Shown here piece by piece: positions 36,591 through 44,596 of a stretch of DNA of 64,000 nt. The stretch lies in NCBI GenBank assembly GCA_026928325.1, contig JAIXKS010000058.1, forward strand, positions 1 through 64,000, written 5' to 3'. Positions within the stretch are counted from its first letter, which is position 1. Every line of letters starts with the position of its first letter. This stretch comes from Chitinophagales bacterium. Lineage in GTDB: Bacteria > Bacteroidota > Bacteroidia > Chitinophagales > Saprospiraceae. The notes beneath the pieces are model-generated. The model worked only from the letters and a program-made list of their open reading frames with translations, had not been told where the DNA came from and did no database searches. Made by a program: the position numbers and the translations under genes.

Positions 36591-37719
36591 ACGATTAGGC
36601 GATTATATTCAAAAAGTGGATATCCGAAACAGAGACTTGGAGGATTTGCCATTGATGGGTTTGAGTATTACCAAAGAATTTATTTCTTCTATTGCTAATA
36701 CTATAGGAACGGATATGTCAACTTATCGAGTTATTGAAAGAAATCAATTTGCTTATGGACCAGTAACTTCAAGAAATGGCGATAAAATTACCATCGCTTT
36801 ATTTTACGATTTTGATAAAGCATTAATTTCACAAGCTTATACACCTTTTGAAGTAACAGACCTCAATAAAATAGACCCTGAATATTTGATGATGTGGTTT
36901 CGCAGACCAGAGTTTGACCGTTATGCAAGATTTAAAAGTCATGGAAGCGCGAGAGAGATTTTTGATTGGGATGAAATGTGTAATGTTGAACTCCCTATCC
37001 CATCCATCGAAAAGCAAAGAGCCATCGTAGCCGAATACAACACCATCCAAAACCGAATAGACCTCAATAACCAACTGATACAGAAATTAGAAGAAACCGC
37101 ACAGACGATTTATAGGGAGTGGTTTGTGGATGGAATTGATAAGGAGAATTTGCCGGAGGGGTGGGAAATAAGAGCTTTTACAAGTGCTGTGAAATTTAGT
37201 GGAGGTGGAACACCTGATACAACAAATGAATTATATTGGAATGGCCAATATCCCTTTTTTACACCGGCAGATATTTCTGATAGTTACTATTGCATAGAAA
37301 CAGAAAAAACTGTTTCAGAACTAGGGTTGAAAAATAGCAGCACAAAATTGTATCCTAAGAATACAGTTTTTGTTACAGCAAGAGGAACAGTTGGGGCGAT
37401 TGCTTTAGCCGGTAGTGATATGACAATGAACCAAAGTTGTTATGCAATTAGTGGTCAATATCTTTTCTTTACTCATCAACTCACTATAGAAACAATTAAG
37501 AAATTGAAAAATGAAGCAGTTGGTGCTGTATTCGCAGCATTAGTTACGAAAGATTTTGATTCACAGAATGTAATTTATCCTACTGAAAAGTTACAAGCAG
37601 CATTTGATACAAAAGTTTCTGTGATTTATGAATTGATTTTAGTAAAATCAAAAGAAAACCAAAAATTGGAAGAATTGAAAGGGTTACTTCTTTCTAAATT
37701 AGCAACAATAGAAAATTAA
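36574..37719 (+). CDS. hsdS: Type I restriction-modification system specificity subunit HsdS
   Basis: A 381-residue S subunit with two target recognition domains. The first (about 1-150) ends in the conserved EMCNVELPIPSIEKQRAIVAEYNTI, followed by the central helical spacer (RIDLNNQLIQKLEETAQTIYREWFVDG). The second (about 195-345) contains FSGGGTPDTTNELYWNGQYPFFTPADI and ends in a second long helix (LVKSKENQKLEELKGLLLSKLA). It sets the DNA sequence recognised by the complex. It overlaps hsdM by 17 bases. The next gene in the operon is a broken transposase, then hsdR. Confidence 0.92.
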   Translation: MKSNYKRLGDYIQKVDIRNRDLEDLPLMGLSITKEFISSIANTIGTDMSTYRVIERNQFAYGPVTSRNGDKITIALFYDFDKALISQAYTPFEVTDLNKIDPEYLMMWFRRPEFDRYARFKSHGSAREIFDWDEMCNVELPIPSIEKQRAIVAEYNTIQNRIDLNNQLIQKLEETAQTIYREWFVDGIDKENLPEGWEIRAFTSAVKFSGGGTPDTTNELYWNGQYPFFTPADISDSYYCIETEKTVSELGLKNSSTKLYPKNTVFVTARGTVGAIALAGSDMTMNQSCYAISGQYLFFTHQLTIETIKKLKNEAVGAVFAALVTKDFDSQNVIYPTEKLQAAFDTKVSVIYELILVKSKENQKLEELKGLLLSKLATIEN

Positions 37720-37744
37720 AAAAATTAAAAAATACAACCCAAAT

Positions 37745-37953
37745 ATGCATCACCGCAGGTCCATCCGATTAAAAGGATATGATTATTCGCAAGCAGAATT
37801 GTATTTTATTACGATTTGTTGTCAGTATAGGGCGTGTTTGTTTGGTAAAATTGTTGATGGGAAAATGATATGCAACGATGCAATGAACAATCGTATCCAA
37901 CCATTTCACAATACATGATTGACAATCCTGCAAAATGGATGAAAGATGAATGA
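37745..37953 (+). pseudogene. Remnant of a REP-associated tyrosine transposase (RAYT)
   Basis: The first 150 bases translate in frame from ATG 37745 as a RAYT N-terminus (RRSIRLKGYDYSQAELYFIT, then CCQYRACLFGKI) up to a stop. In another frame the last 75 bases read NEQSYPTISQYMIDNPAKW and MKDE, which is a RAYT C-terminus, before a stop at 37951-37953. The central catalytic part (HUH motif) is deleted. It lies between hsdS and hsdR, 26 bases after hsdS, and is too short and broken to act. It differs from the RAYT sequence inside hsdR. Confidence 0.82.
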
Positions 37954-37968
37954 TAAATTTAATATAAT

Positions 37969-40900
37969 ATGAAATTCACCGAGGCACAATTAGAAAAAGC
38001 ATTTGCTGAACTTTTGGCACAAGAAAACTATCCGCACTCTTGGGGTGAAACCTTGGTGCGTGCGACTGATGATGTGCTGATAGAAGACGACTTAAAACGC
38101 TTTTTGATCAAACAATACCAAGCTGAAAACTTGACAGAAACAGAAGCAAAGTCCATCATTTTGCAACTGAAAAGTTTGCCTGCATCGGATTTATACGAAA
38201 GCAACAAAAAGTTTATCAAATTACTTTCGGACGGATTTATTCTCAAAAGAGAAGACCGCAACCAAAAAGATATTTACATCAACCTGATAGATTTTTCAGG
38301 CTTGGAAAGGCATCGGATTGATAAAGAAAATTTACCTTTCATTTCTGCTGAAGCTGAAGTGAAATACGATACTTCTACAACCCACAGGGACAACAACATT
38401 TATCGTTTTGTAACTCAACTTGAAATCACTGGCAACGAAAAACGCATACCGGACGGCATGATCTACATCAATGGTTTGCCCTTGGTAGTTTTTGAATTTA
38501 AAAGTGCCATTCGGGAGGAAGCTACTATACACGATGCTTTTGTACAGCTGACTGTTCGCTACAAACGAGATATTCCACAACTATTTGTATATAACGCTTT
38601 TTGTGTCATCAGCGATGGTGTAAATAACAAAGCCGGTTCATTCTTTGCTCCGTATGATTTTTTCTACGCTTGGCGACGTCTGGGTGAGAGGAAGTCGCTG
38701 GGTGAGAGGAAGCTCCAGCTTCATTCTCTTAGCGACAAGCTGGAGCTTGCCGAAACCCAGCTTGTCGAAACCCAGAGAGAAGCCCAAGGGATAAACTCAA
38801 TGTTTACACTGATTCACGGAATGCTCAATCAACAAATCTTACGGGATATTATTCGCAACTTCATCTACATTCCTGACAATAGCAAGAAAGAAGAAAAAAT
38901 AGTATGTCGCTATCCACAGTATTACGCAGCACGTGCTTTGTATGAAAACATTCAAAAAGCCCAAAAACCCGAAGGTGATGGAAAAGGCGGTACTTATTTT
39001 GGTGCTACCGGTTGCGGAAAAAGTTTCACTATGCTATACCTGACAAGGCTATTGATGAAAAGCGAATACTTTGAAAGCCCGACTATTGTTTTGATTACCG
39101 ATAGAACAGACTTAGACGACCAACTCTCTTCGCAATTCATCAATGCAAAAGGATTTATCGGTGATAACACTGTAGAAAGTGTAGAAAGTCGTGCCGATTT
39201 GAGAACCAAACTTCAAGGCAGACAAAGCGGTGGTGTTTTCTTAACGACGATACACAAATTTACAGAAGATACCCAGCTATTGACAGAACGCAACAATGTC
39301 ATTTGCATTTCAGACGAAGCGCACAGAAGTCAGACAAATCTCGACCTAAAAGTAAAAATAACCGAAACTGGTGTGAAGAAAACTTTTGGTTTTGCCAAAT
39401 ACCTTCACGACTCTTTACCCAATGCAACTTATGTAGGTTTTACCGGAACACCCATAGATGCTACCCTTGATGTATTCGGAAAAGTGGTAGATGCATATAC
39501 CATGACAGAATCGGTAAGAGATGAGATCACAGTTAGAATCGTTTATGAAGGACGAGCTGCAAAGGTAGCTTTGAATAATAGTGAATTAGAAAAAATAGAA
39601 CGTTACTATGAAGAGGTTGCCGAGTTGGGATCAAATGAATATCAGATCGACAAAAGCAAACAGGAAACGGCAAATATGTATGCCATTCTTGGTGATCCTG
39701 ACCGTTTGAAAGCCATTGCAGAAGATTTTGTTCAGCATTATGAAAACAGAATTTCAGAAGGAGCCACCGTAAAAGGCAAAGCAATGTTCGTGAGCAGCAG
39801 CCGTGAAATAGCTTATGAATTATACAAAAACATCATTTCATACCTAGCCACTCGAACCTCCAGCTTCGAGCAAAAAGAAAACTCCCACCATATCGACACC
39901 ACCAACTACGCTCAATATTTCACTAAGAGTTTTGGATACCCCGAAGAATGGCATCGTAGAGATTTGCCGCATAGAAATAAAGAAAATTTGATTCAGTCTA
40001 TTACATTTCGACTTGCTGACAGTTTACCACAAAGTGTATTAAAGGATATTGAAGCAGAAATCAAGAAATTTTCTAGTGAGAAACGGGATATTGAAAAAAG
40101 GAAAAAATATGAATATTGGCTTGATAAAGGCTTAGGTTGTTGTGCATTAGCTAAAAGAGAAGTCGCCCAAGTTGTTCAAGATGCATTATTCCATCATAAT
40201 GGAGACAAATATGATTTACTAGCTTGGAGCATTATGCCAAATCATGTACATGTTTTAATAAAAACAAAATCAGACTTACCTCGTATAATACAATCTTGGA
40301 AATCATTTACAGGAAAATGGGCATTAAAGAACAATAAAAAATTGAATTTAGGAATAGATGATGATGCCAAAGAATTTTGGATGCCTGAATATTGGGATAG
40401 ATTTATAAGAGATGAAGACCATTTTAATAATGCGATTAGATATATTTTAAATAATCCGGTAAAAGCAAAATTGCCTGAGTCCCATATTGCATATTTATAT
40501 CGAGGCATGATACAAGAACTACAAGGAGGGACCCAACAAAAGCTACAACCCACGCAGGTAAGGATGGTTATGACAAGAAGCAAAGACGACCCTAAAGAAC
40601 TTTGGGATATGTTAGGTACTTCAGAAGATCGCAAAGAACTTGATCGACAGTTTAAAAATGAAAAATCCAATTTCAAAATCGCCATTGTCGTAGATATGTG
40701 GTTGACCGGCTTTGATGTTCCATTTTTGGATAGCATTTATATAGACAAACCGATCCAACAACACAACCTCATTCAGACCATTTCAAGAGTAAACCGAAAG
40801 TTTGAAGGAAAAAACAAAGGTTTGGTAGTGGATTACATTGGCATCAAAAAGCAAATGAACTTGGCTCTTGCTAAATACAACAAAGGCGATGAAGATAACT

Positions 40901-41901
40901 TTGAAGATATCGAACAGTCTTTAGTAGTGGTAAAAGACCACTTGGATTTATTGGCTAAGCTGATGCACTCCTTTGATAATACAAAGTATTTCAACGGTAC
41001 CACTATTGAGCAACTCAACACACTGAATTTTGCAGCAGAATATGTACAACAGACTAAGGATCTTGAAACCCGTTTTATGGGTTTAGTAAAGCGACTAAAA
41101 GCCGCTTATGATATCTGTACAGGAAGCGAAAAATTGACGCAGGAAGAGAGAGATTACACCCATTTTTATATGGCAGTTCGTTCCATCATTTTCAAACTGA
41201 CCAAAGGCAATGCACCCGATACAGCTCAGATGAATGCGAAAGTTCGGGAAATGATCAAAGATGCCTTGCAAAGTGACGGTGTAGAAGAAATCTTCAAACT
41301 TGGTGAAAAAGGTGAAAGCGAACAAGACATTTTTGATGAAGATTATTTAGCTAAAATTGAAAAAATTAAATTACCTAACACAAAAATTAAACTACTACAA
41401 CAACTATTAGCAAAAGTAATCGGTGAAATCAAAAAAGTTAACAAAGTAAAAGGCATTGACTTCACTAAGAAAATGCAAGATATTGTAGAACGCTATAACA
41501 ACCGTGATGTCAACGATATTCTGAGAAGCGAGGTGTATGAAGATATGGCAGCAGCTTTGACCAACTTGATTTGGGATGTTCATAAAGAATTTAAAGCTGG
41601 TGACGAATTAGGAATTAACTTCGAAGAAAAGGCATTTTACGACATATTGAAAGATCTGTGTAAAAAATACGATTTTAGCTATCCTGACGACAAACTCATA
41701 GATTTATCCAAAGCAGTAAAGGTCATCGTGGATAGTCAAGCAAAATTTCCGGATTGGAACAAACGAGATGATATCAAATCAGCATTAAAAGTGGAGTTGA
41801 TTTTGATTTTAGATGAGTTTGGTTATCCTCCAGTAGAACGAGATGAAGTGTATGTTGAGATTTTTGAACAAGCCGAAAACTTTAAAAAAAATAGATTATG
41901 A
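37969..41901 (+). CDS. hsdR: Type I restriction subunit HsdR with in-frame RAYT domain insertion
   Basis: A 1310-residue translocase/endonuclease; typical HsdR of this type is about 1000-1080. The N-terminal PD-(D/E)xK nuclease has KRIPDGMIYINGLPLVVFEFKS around residues 160-183. Motor motifs are GATGCGKSFTMLYLT (Walker A, near 345), ISDEAHRSQ, and VGFTGTPIDAT. Motif IV-like MFVSSSREIAYELYKNI (near 605-622) is followed by a 239-codon segment (625-863) that is a REP-associated tyrosine transposase domain, after which the helicase resumes (VRMVMTRSKDDPKELW, WLTGFDVPFLDS, QTISRVNRKFEGK). A further short insertion lies at about residues 239-270. Both keep frame, so a full HsdR chain is still encoded. 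Activity is untested. Confidence 0.9.
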   Translation: MKFTEAQLEKAFAELLAQENYPHSWGETLVRATDDVLIEDDLKRFLIKQYQAENLTETEAKSIILQLKSLPASDLYESNKKFIKLLSDGFILKREDRNQKDIYINLIDFSGLERHRIDKENLPFISAEAEVKYDTSTTHRDNNIYRFVTQLEITGNEKRIPDGMIYINGLPLVVFEFKSAIREEATIHDAFVQLTVRYKRDIPQLFVYNAFCVISDGVNNKAGSFFAPYDFFYAWRRLGERKSLGERKLQLHSLSDKLELAETQLVETQREAQGINSMFTLIHGMLNQQILRDIIRNFIYIPDNSKKEEKIVCRYPQYYAARALYENIQKAQKPEGDGKGGTYFGATGCGKSFTMLYLTRLLMKSEYFESPTIVLITDRTDLDDQLSSQFINAKGFIGDNTVESVESRADLRTKLQGRQSGGVFLTTIHKFTEDTQLLTERNNVICISDEAHRSQTNLDLKVKITETGVKKTFGFAKYLHDSLPNATYVGFTGTPIDATLDVFGKVVDAYTMTESVRDEITVRIVYEGRAAKVALNNSELEKIERYYEEVAELGSNEYQIDKSKQETANMYAILGDPDRLKAIAEDFVQHYENRISEGATVKGKAMFVSSSREIAYELYKNIISYLATRTSSFEQKENSHHIDTTNYAQYFTKSFGYPEEWHRRDLPHRNKENLIQSITFRLADSLPQSVLKDIEAEIKKFSSEKRDIEKRKKYEYWLDKGLGCCALAKREVAQVVQDALFHHNGDKYDLLAWSIMPNHVHVLIKTKSDLPRIIQSWKSFTGKWALKNNKKLNLGIDDDAKEFWMPEYWDRFIRDEDHFNNAIRYILNNPVKAKLPESHIAYLYRGMIQELQGGTQQKLQPTQVRMVMTRSKDDPKELWDMLGTSEDRKELDRQFKNEKSNFKIAIVVDMWLTGFDVPFLDSIYIDKPIQQHNLIQTISRVNRKFEGKNKGLVVDYIGIKKQMNLALAKYNKGDEDNFEDIEQSLVVVKDHLDLLAKLMHSFDNTKYFNGTTIEQLNTLNFAAEYVQQTKDLETRFMGLVKRLKAAYDICTGSEKLTQEERDYTHFYMAVRSIIFKLTKGNAPDTAQMNAKVREMIKDALQSDGVEEIFKLGEKGESEQDIFDEDYLAKIEKIKLPNTKIKLLQQLLAKVIGEIKKVNKVKGIDFTKKMQDIVERYNNRDVNDILRSEVYEDMAAALTNLIWDVHKEFKAGDELGINFEEKAFYDILKDLCKKYDFSYPDDKLIDLSKAVKVIVDSQAKFPDWNKRDDIKSALKVELILILDEFGYPPVERDEVYVEIFEQAENFKKNRL
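38683..38778 (+). repeat. In-frame palindromic insertion within hsdR (about 32 codons)
   Basis: The block between YAWRRL and EAQGINSMF, which in HsdR proteins is short, here holds a Glu/Leu-rich segment. It contains a 12-bp perfect inverted repeat, AAGCTCCAGCTT at 38710-38721 and AAGCTGGAGCTT at 38737-38748, with a 15-base loop, and CTGGGTGAGAGGAAG in tandem. It shares the CTCCAGCTTC core with the insertion in hsdM and with the left edge of the RAYT insertion. Exact ends are uncertain by a few codons. Confidence 0.7.
39841..40557 (+). mobile_element. REP-associated tyrosine transposase (Y1_Tnp/IS200-like) inserted in frame in hsdR
   Basis: Codons 625-863 of hsdR. The translation contains the RAYT landmarks: EEWHRRDLPHRN, QSITFRLADSLPQSVL, KKYEYWLDKGLGCCALA, then the HUH-type metal motif in WSIMPNHVHVLIK (H759-V-H761), SWKSFTGKWA, EYWDRFIRDEDHF, and RYILNNPVKAKL with the probable catalytic Tyr825. 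Nothing is frameshifted. The 5' edge carries CTCGAACCTCCAGCTTCGAG (39851-39870), an inverted repeat whose loop includes CTCCAGCTTC. The domain has no start codon of its own at the boundary, so it is expressed only as part of HsdR unless an internal start is used. Its left border falls between helicase motifs IV and V. Confidence 0.85.
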
Positions 41902-42152
41902 TTCAACCATCAAAAATGAAACTAAAAACGGTTAACCAATCTCTAGATAAAAGATATGGATGGGTAAAACAAGGACTTTATAGAGGAATATTTATGTCTA
42001 TTGGGATGAACTTATTATTTCCACTGATTCTAGGAGAAACATTTACATTACGAAAAGCACTCATTACAACTCCTATTTGGATTATGGTAGGCTTTGTACT
42101 TGGCTACATAAATAAATTAAAGGCTGATGAAAATAAACATAAAAAAGAATAA
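41898..42152 (+). CDS. Small membrane protein downstream of hsdR
   Basis: An 84-residue protein with two predicted membrane helices (about 27-45 GIFMSIGMNLLFPLILGE and 55-70 TTPIWIMVGFVLGYIN) and a charged C-terminus (KADENKHKKE). Its ATG overlaps the hsdR stop by 4 bases, so it is translated from the same message. I recognise no family. Its position suggests an accessory of the R-M operon, but a bystander gene is equally possible. Confidence 0.55.
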   Translation: MIQPSKMKLKTVNQSLDKRYGWVKQGLYRGIFMSIGMNLLFPLILGETFTLRKALITTPIWIMVGFVLGYINKLKADENKHKKE

Positions 42153-42202
42153 ATCAATTAAAGTACACAACAAACCTTTAATAAAATCCAATCAACCTTA
42201 TC

Positions 42203-42538
42203 TTACAATTTATCATTATTTCTATGTCGCATAAAATCTCTATTTGTTTTTTTCTCCATATTCTTAACAATCGCTGCTTCTAGGTCTATACCAGTTTGAT
42301 TGGCAAGACAAGCCACTACCCAGATTACGTCCGCTAATTCATCCGCCAACTTTTCTTTTTGCGCTTCCGGGCTCATAGGTGTTTTAAATGACTGTTCTCC
42401 ATACATTCTAGCGATGAGCCGCGAAACTTCACCGACTTCTTCTGTGAGAATAGCCATATTTGTCAATTCAGAAAAATAGCGAATACCGATGGTTTTAATC
42501 CACAAATCGATATCTTCTTGTAAAGTTGCTATATTCAT
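42203..42538 (-). CDS. MazG-like nucleotide pyrophosphohydrolase
   Basis: A 111-residue all-alpha NTP pyrophosphohydrolase. The metal-binding pattern is TEEVGEVSRLIARM (E-E-x2-E) followed by KEKLADELADVIWVVACLA (E-x2-D). Such enzymes hydrolyse non-canonical or excess nucleoside triphosphates to monophosphates. The start codon overlaps the stop of the upstream dtd gene (TAATG). The pair dtd plus MazG-like is common in Bacteroidota, and both read away from the putative origin. Confidence 0.85.
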   Translation of the reverse strand: MNIATLQEDIDLWIKTIGIRYFSELTNMAILTEEVGEVSRLIARMYGEQSFKTPMSPEAQKEKLADELADVIWVVACLANQTGIDLEAAIVKNMEKKTNRDFMRHRNNDKL

Positions 42539-42990
42539 TATTCTTTATTTTTAGTATCTATCATAATCGTAACCGGACCGTCATTGATTAGCACCACCTG
42601 CATATCTGCGCCAAAAACACCAGTACGAACAGTTCTTCCTGAAGTCTTAGCCAGCGCATCTATAAAATAATTATATAGAGGAATCGCGGTCGGTGGTTTG
42701 GCAGCTCGGATATATGAAGGACGATTTCCTTTTTTCGTACTGGCATGCAAGGTAAACTGGCTTATCACGAGATAATCTCCTTGTATATCCTGTATAGGTA
42801 AATTCATTTTATCCTCATCATCATTAAAAATTCTAAGGCCTGAAATCTTACTGGCCAACCAATCTGCATCTTCTTGTCCATCTGCATCTTCAATGCCCAC
42901 TAAAATTAATACACCATGATCGATGGCAGCATGGACTTGACCATCAATATTGACACTAGCCGATTGCACGCGCTGTAATACAACTCTCAT
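42538..42990 (-). CDS. dtd: D-aminoacyl-tRNA deacylase
   Basis: A 150-residue DTD that removes D-amino acids mischarged on tRNA. Diagnostic elements are MRVVLQRVQSASVNIDG at the N-terminus, SKISGLRIFND, the catalytic-pocket motif LVISQFTLHASTKKGNRPSY (S-Q-x-T-L), and near the C-terminus RTGVFGADMQVVLINDGPVTI (the Gly-x-Pro-type motif reads N-D-G-P-V-T). Length is exactly standard. It forms a two-gene unit with the MazG-like gene. Confidence 0.93.
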   Translation of the reverse strand: MRVVLQRVQSASVNIDGQVHAAIDHGVLILVGIEDADGQEDADWLASKISGLRIFNDDEDKMNLPIQDIQGDYLVISQFTLHASTKKGNRPSYIRAAKPPTAIPLYNYFIDALAKTSGRTVRTGVFGADMQVVLINDGPVTIMIDTKNKE

Positions 42991-43009
42991 AAATTAACTT
43001 ATAAACATA

Positions 43010-43458
43010 TTAAATAAATAAAATATATAGTATTCTAATTATCAATTAACTTCAAAAAAAATTATCCACAGGCAATATGTGTATTTATTTGTAAAGATAA
43101 GTGTTTATAACCAAAACAAAATTATACATATTATGATTAATTTAATATACACATTTTTAAATATTTTTAATCATAGAATCAACACTCAATTCACAAATAA
43201 ATTTATGTTCAAATTATCAACCATTATAACGTTGATATCGTTTAGATAAATGTTAATTATTTAATTTTCAATATACTAATAAATAAAAACCTGTGGATAA
43301 GTTGTATATAAAAAAGCGTTTATATATTTTAGAAAGGTTATCAACATTTCCACAGATGTAATAATAATTTATAAATTTATTTATATATAAAATTAAATAT
43401 TATTACAAAAAATTGAAGTTGCCGTTTAATGAAATTTTTTTTATTGTAAGTAAATCAC
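43010..43458 (+). other. Candidate chromosomal replication origin (oriC): AT-rich region with DnaA boxes
   Basis: This 450-base non-coding region is very AT-rich. DnaA box-like 9-mers are TTATCCACA at 43072-43080 (exact to TTATNCACA), its exact reverse TGTGGATAA at 43292-43300, TTATCAACA at 43338-43346 and TTATCAACC at 43214-43222, plus looser matches. Long A/T stretches (43020-43045, 43365-43400) could be unwinding elements. Genes diverge from it (dtd leftward, ctaA rightward). Plus-strand G over C appears to increase to the right, and parS-like sites lie 3 kb away. No gene is present. Confidence 0.65.
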
Positions 43459-43466
43459 TATTTTTG
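43459..43466 (+). promoter_or_regulatory. Candidate -7 element (TATTTTTG)
   Basis: TAnnTTTG match 4 bases before the ATG of ctaA. If used, the ctaA message is essentially leaderless. Confidence 0.4.
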
Positions 43467-43470
43467 TATC

Positions 43471-44553
43471 ATGATTGAATCAAAAAAATATTCAAATGCT
43501 GTTTTGTATTGGCTGTTAATCGGAATTGTGATGGTATTTCTTCAAGTGGTTATTGGAGGGATTACCAGACTTACAGAATCCGGATTGTCGATTACAAAGT
43601 GGAATGTAGTTAGTGGAACCTTGCCTCCATTATCTGAAGCTGCTTGGCAGTATGAATTTGATTTGTATAAACAAACGCCTCAATATCGAGAAATCAATGA
43701 AGGCATGTCTTTCAGTGATTTCAAATTTATTTATTTTTGGGAGTATGTGCACCGCCTTTGGGCACGGTTTATGGGGTTTGTTTTTCTCATTCCATTTGTT
43801 TGGTTTTTCATTAAGAAAAAACTGGATAATACCCTATTGAAGCATCTCGGTATCGTGGTGTTACTCGCTATTTTAGCAGCTACTTTTGGTTGGATTATGG
43901 TAGCTAGTGGATTGATTGAACGGCCATGGGTCAATGCTTATAAACTGTCCTTACATTTGTTGATTGCTATATCGGTATATTTAGCGTTGGTATGGACGTA
44001 TTTGCGTGCTAAATATGATCGTTCGGGCATAGATAGTACTTCGCTTAGAATTGGTACATTATTTAAAGTTTTTATTGGTATTGTTTTCTTTCAGTTATTT
44101 TTAGGTGGTGTTTTGTCAGGTATGCGTGCTGCAGTAGTTTATCCAACATGGCCGGATATGTATGGAAGTTACTTTCCAAGTGTCATTTTCGATATGAACC
44201 AATGGAATGCCGATAATTTTAATAATTATGATAAGAATGCATTTATGCCTGCATTGATACATTTTTTACATAGAAATACAGCTTATCTCTTATTGATAGT
44301 AGGATATTGGATCAGTTATCGGATGATTAAACTCGGCGACGGCATTAAAAACGTTAGTTTTAAAACTGTTGGGTATGTGTTGATCAGTATAATTTCTATG
44401 CAAGCGTTATTGGGTATTATTACCGTCTTAAATAGTACAAATCAGATACCTGTTTTATGGGGTGTTTTACATCAAAGTGGTGCTTTATTATTGGTTACCA
44501 TAGTTTTATATATTTATTTTTTAATAAACAAAAAGGGTACATCGACTCAATAA
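43471..44553 (+). CDS. ctaA: Heme A synthase (COX15/CtaA)
   Basis: A 360-residue integral membrane protein with about eight helices that oxidises the C8 methyl of heme O to make heme A for cytochrome oxidase. Visible signatures are VVIGGITRLTESGLSITKWNVVSGTLPP near residues 25-52, FWEYVHRLWARFMGF with heme-ligand His (near 93), a long YFPSVIFDMNQ loop, HFLHRNTAYLLLI, and HQSGALLLVT with a further His. Its type matches the alphaproteobacterial/mitochondrial COX15 style rather than the Bacillus one. It is the first gene to the right of the candidate origin. Confidence 0.93.
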   Translation: MIESKKYSNAVLYWLLIGIVMVFLQVVIGGITRLTESGLSITKWNVVSGTLPPLSEAAWQYEFDLYKQTPQYREINEGMSFSDFKFIYFWEYVHRLWARFMGFVFLIPFVWFFIKKKLDNTLLKHLGIVVLLAILAATFGWIMVASGLIERPWVNAYKLSLHLLIAISVYLALVWTYLRAKYDRSGIDSTSLRIGTLFKVFIGIVFFQLFLGGVLSGMRAAVVYPTWPDMYGSYFPSVIFDMNQWNADNFNNYDKNAFMPALIHFLHRNTAYLLLIVGYWISYRMIKLGDGIKNVSFKTVGYVLISIISMQALLGIITVLNSTNQIPVLWGVLHQSGALLLVTIVLYIYFLINKKGTSTQ

Positions 44554-44596
44554 TTTTTTTATAGTTTGATATTATTTATTAAAACAAAACAGTAAC

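Noticed and set aside
39841..40557. Possibility that the HsdR insertion is an intein
   Set aside because: None of the intein splicing blocks (N-terminal Cys/Ser and C-terminal HN-Cys/Ser/Thr) is present; the motifs are those of a RAYT.
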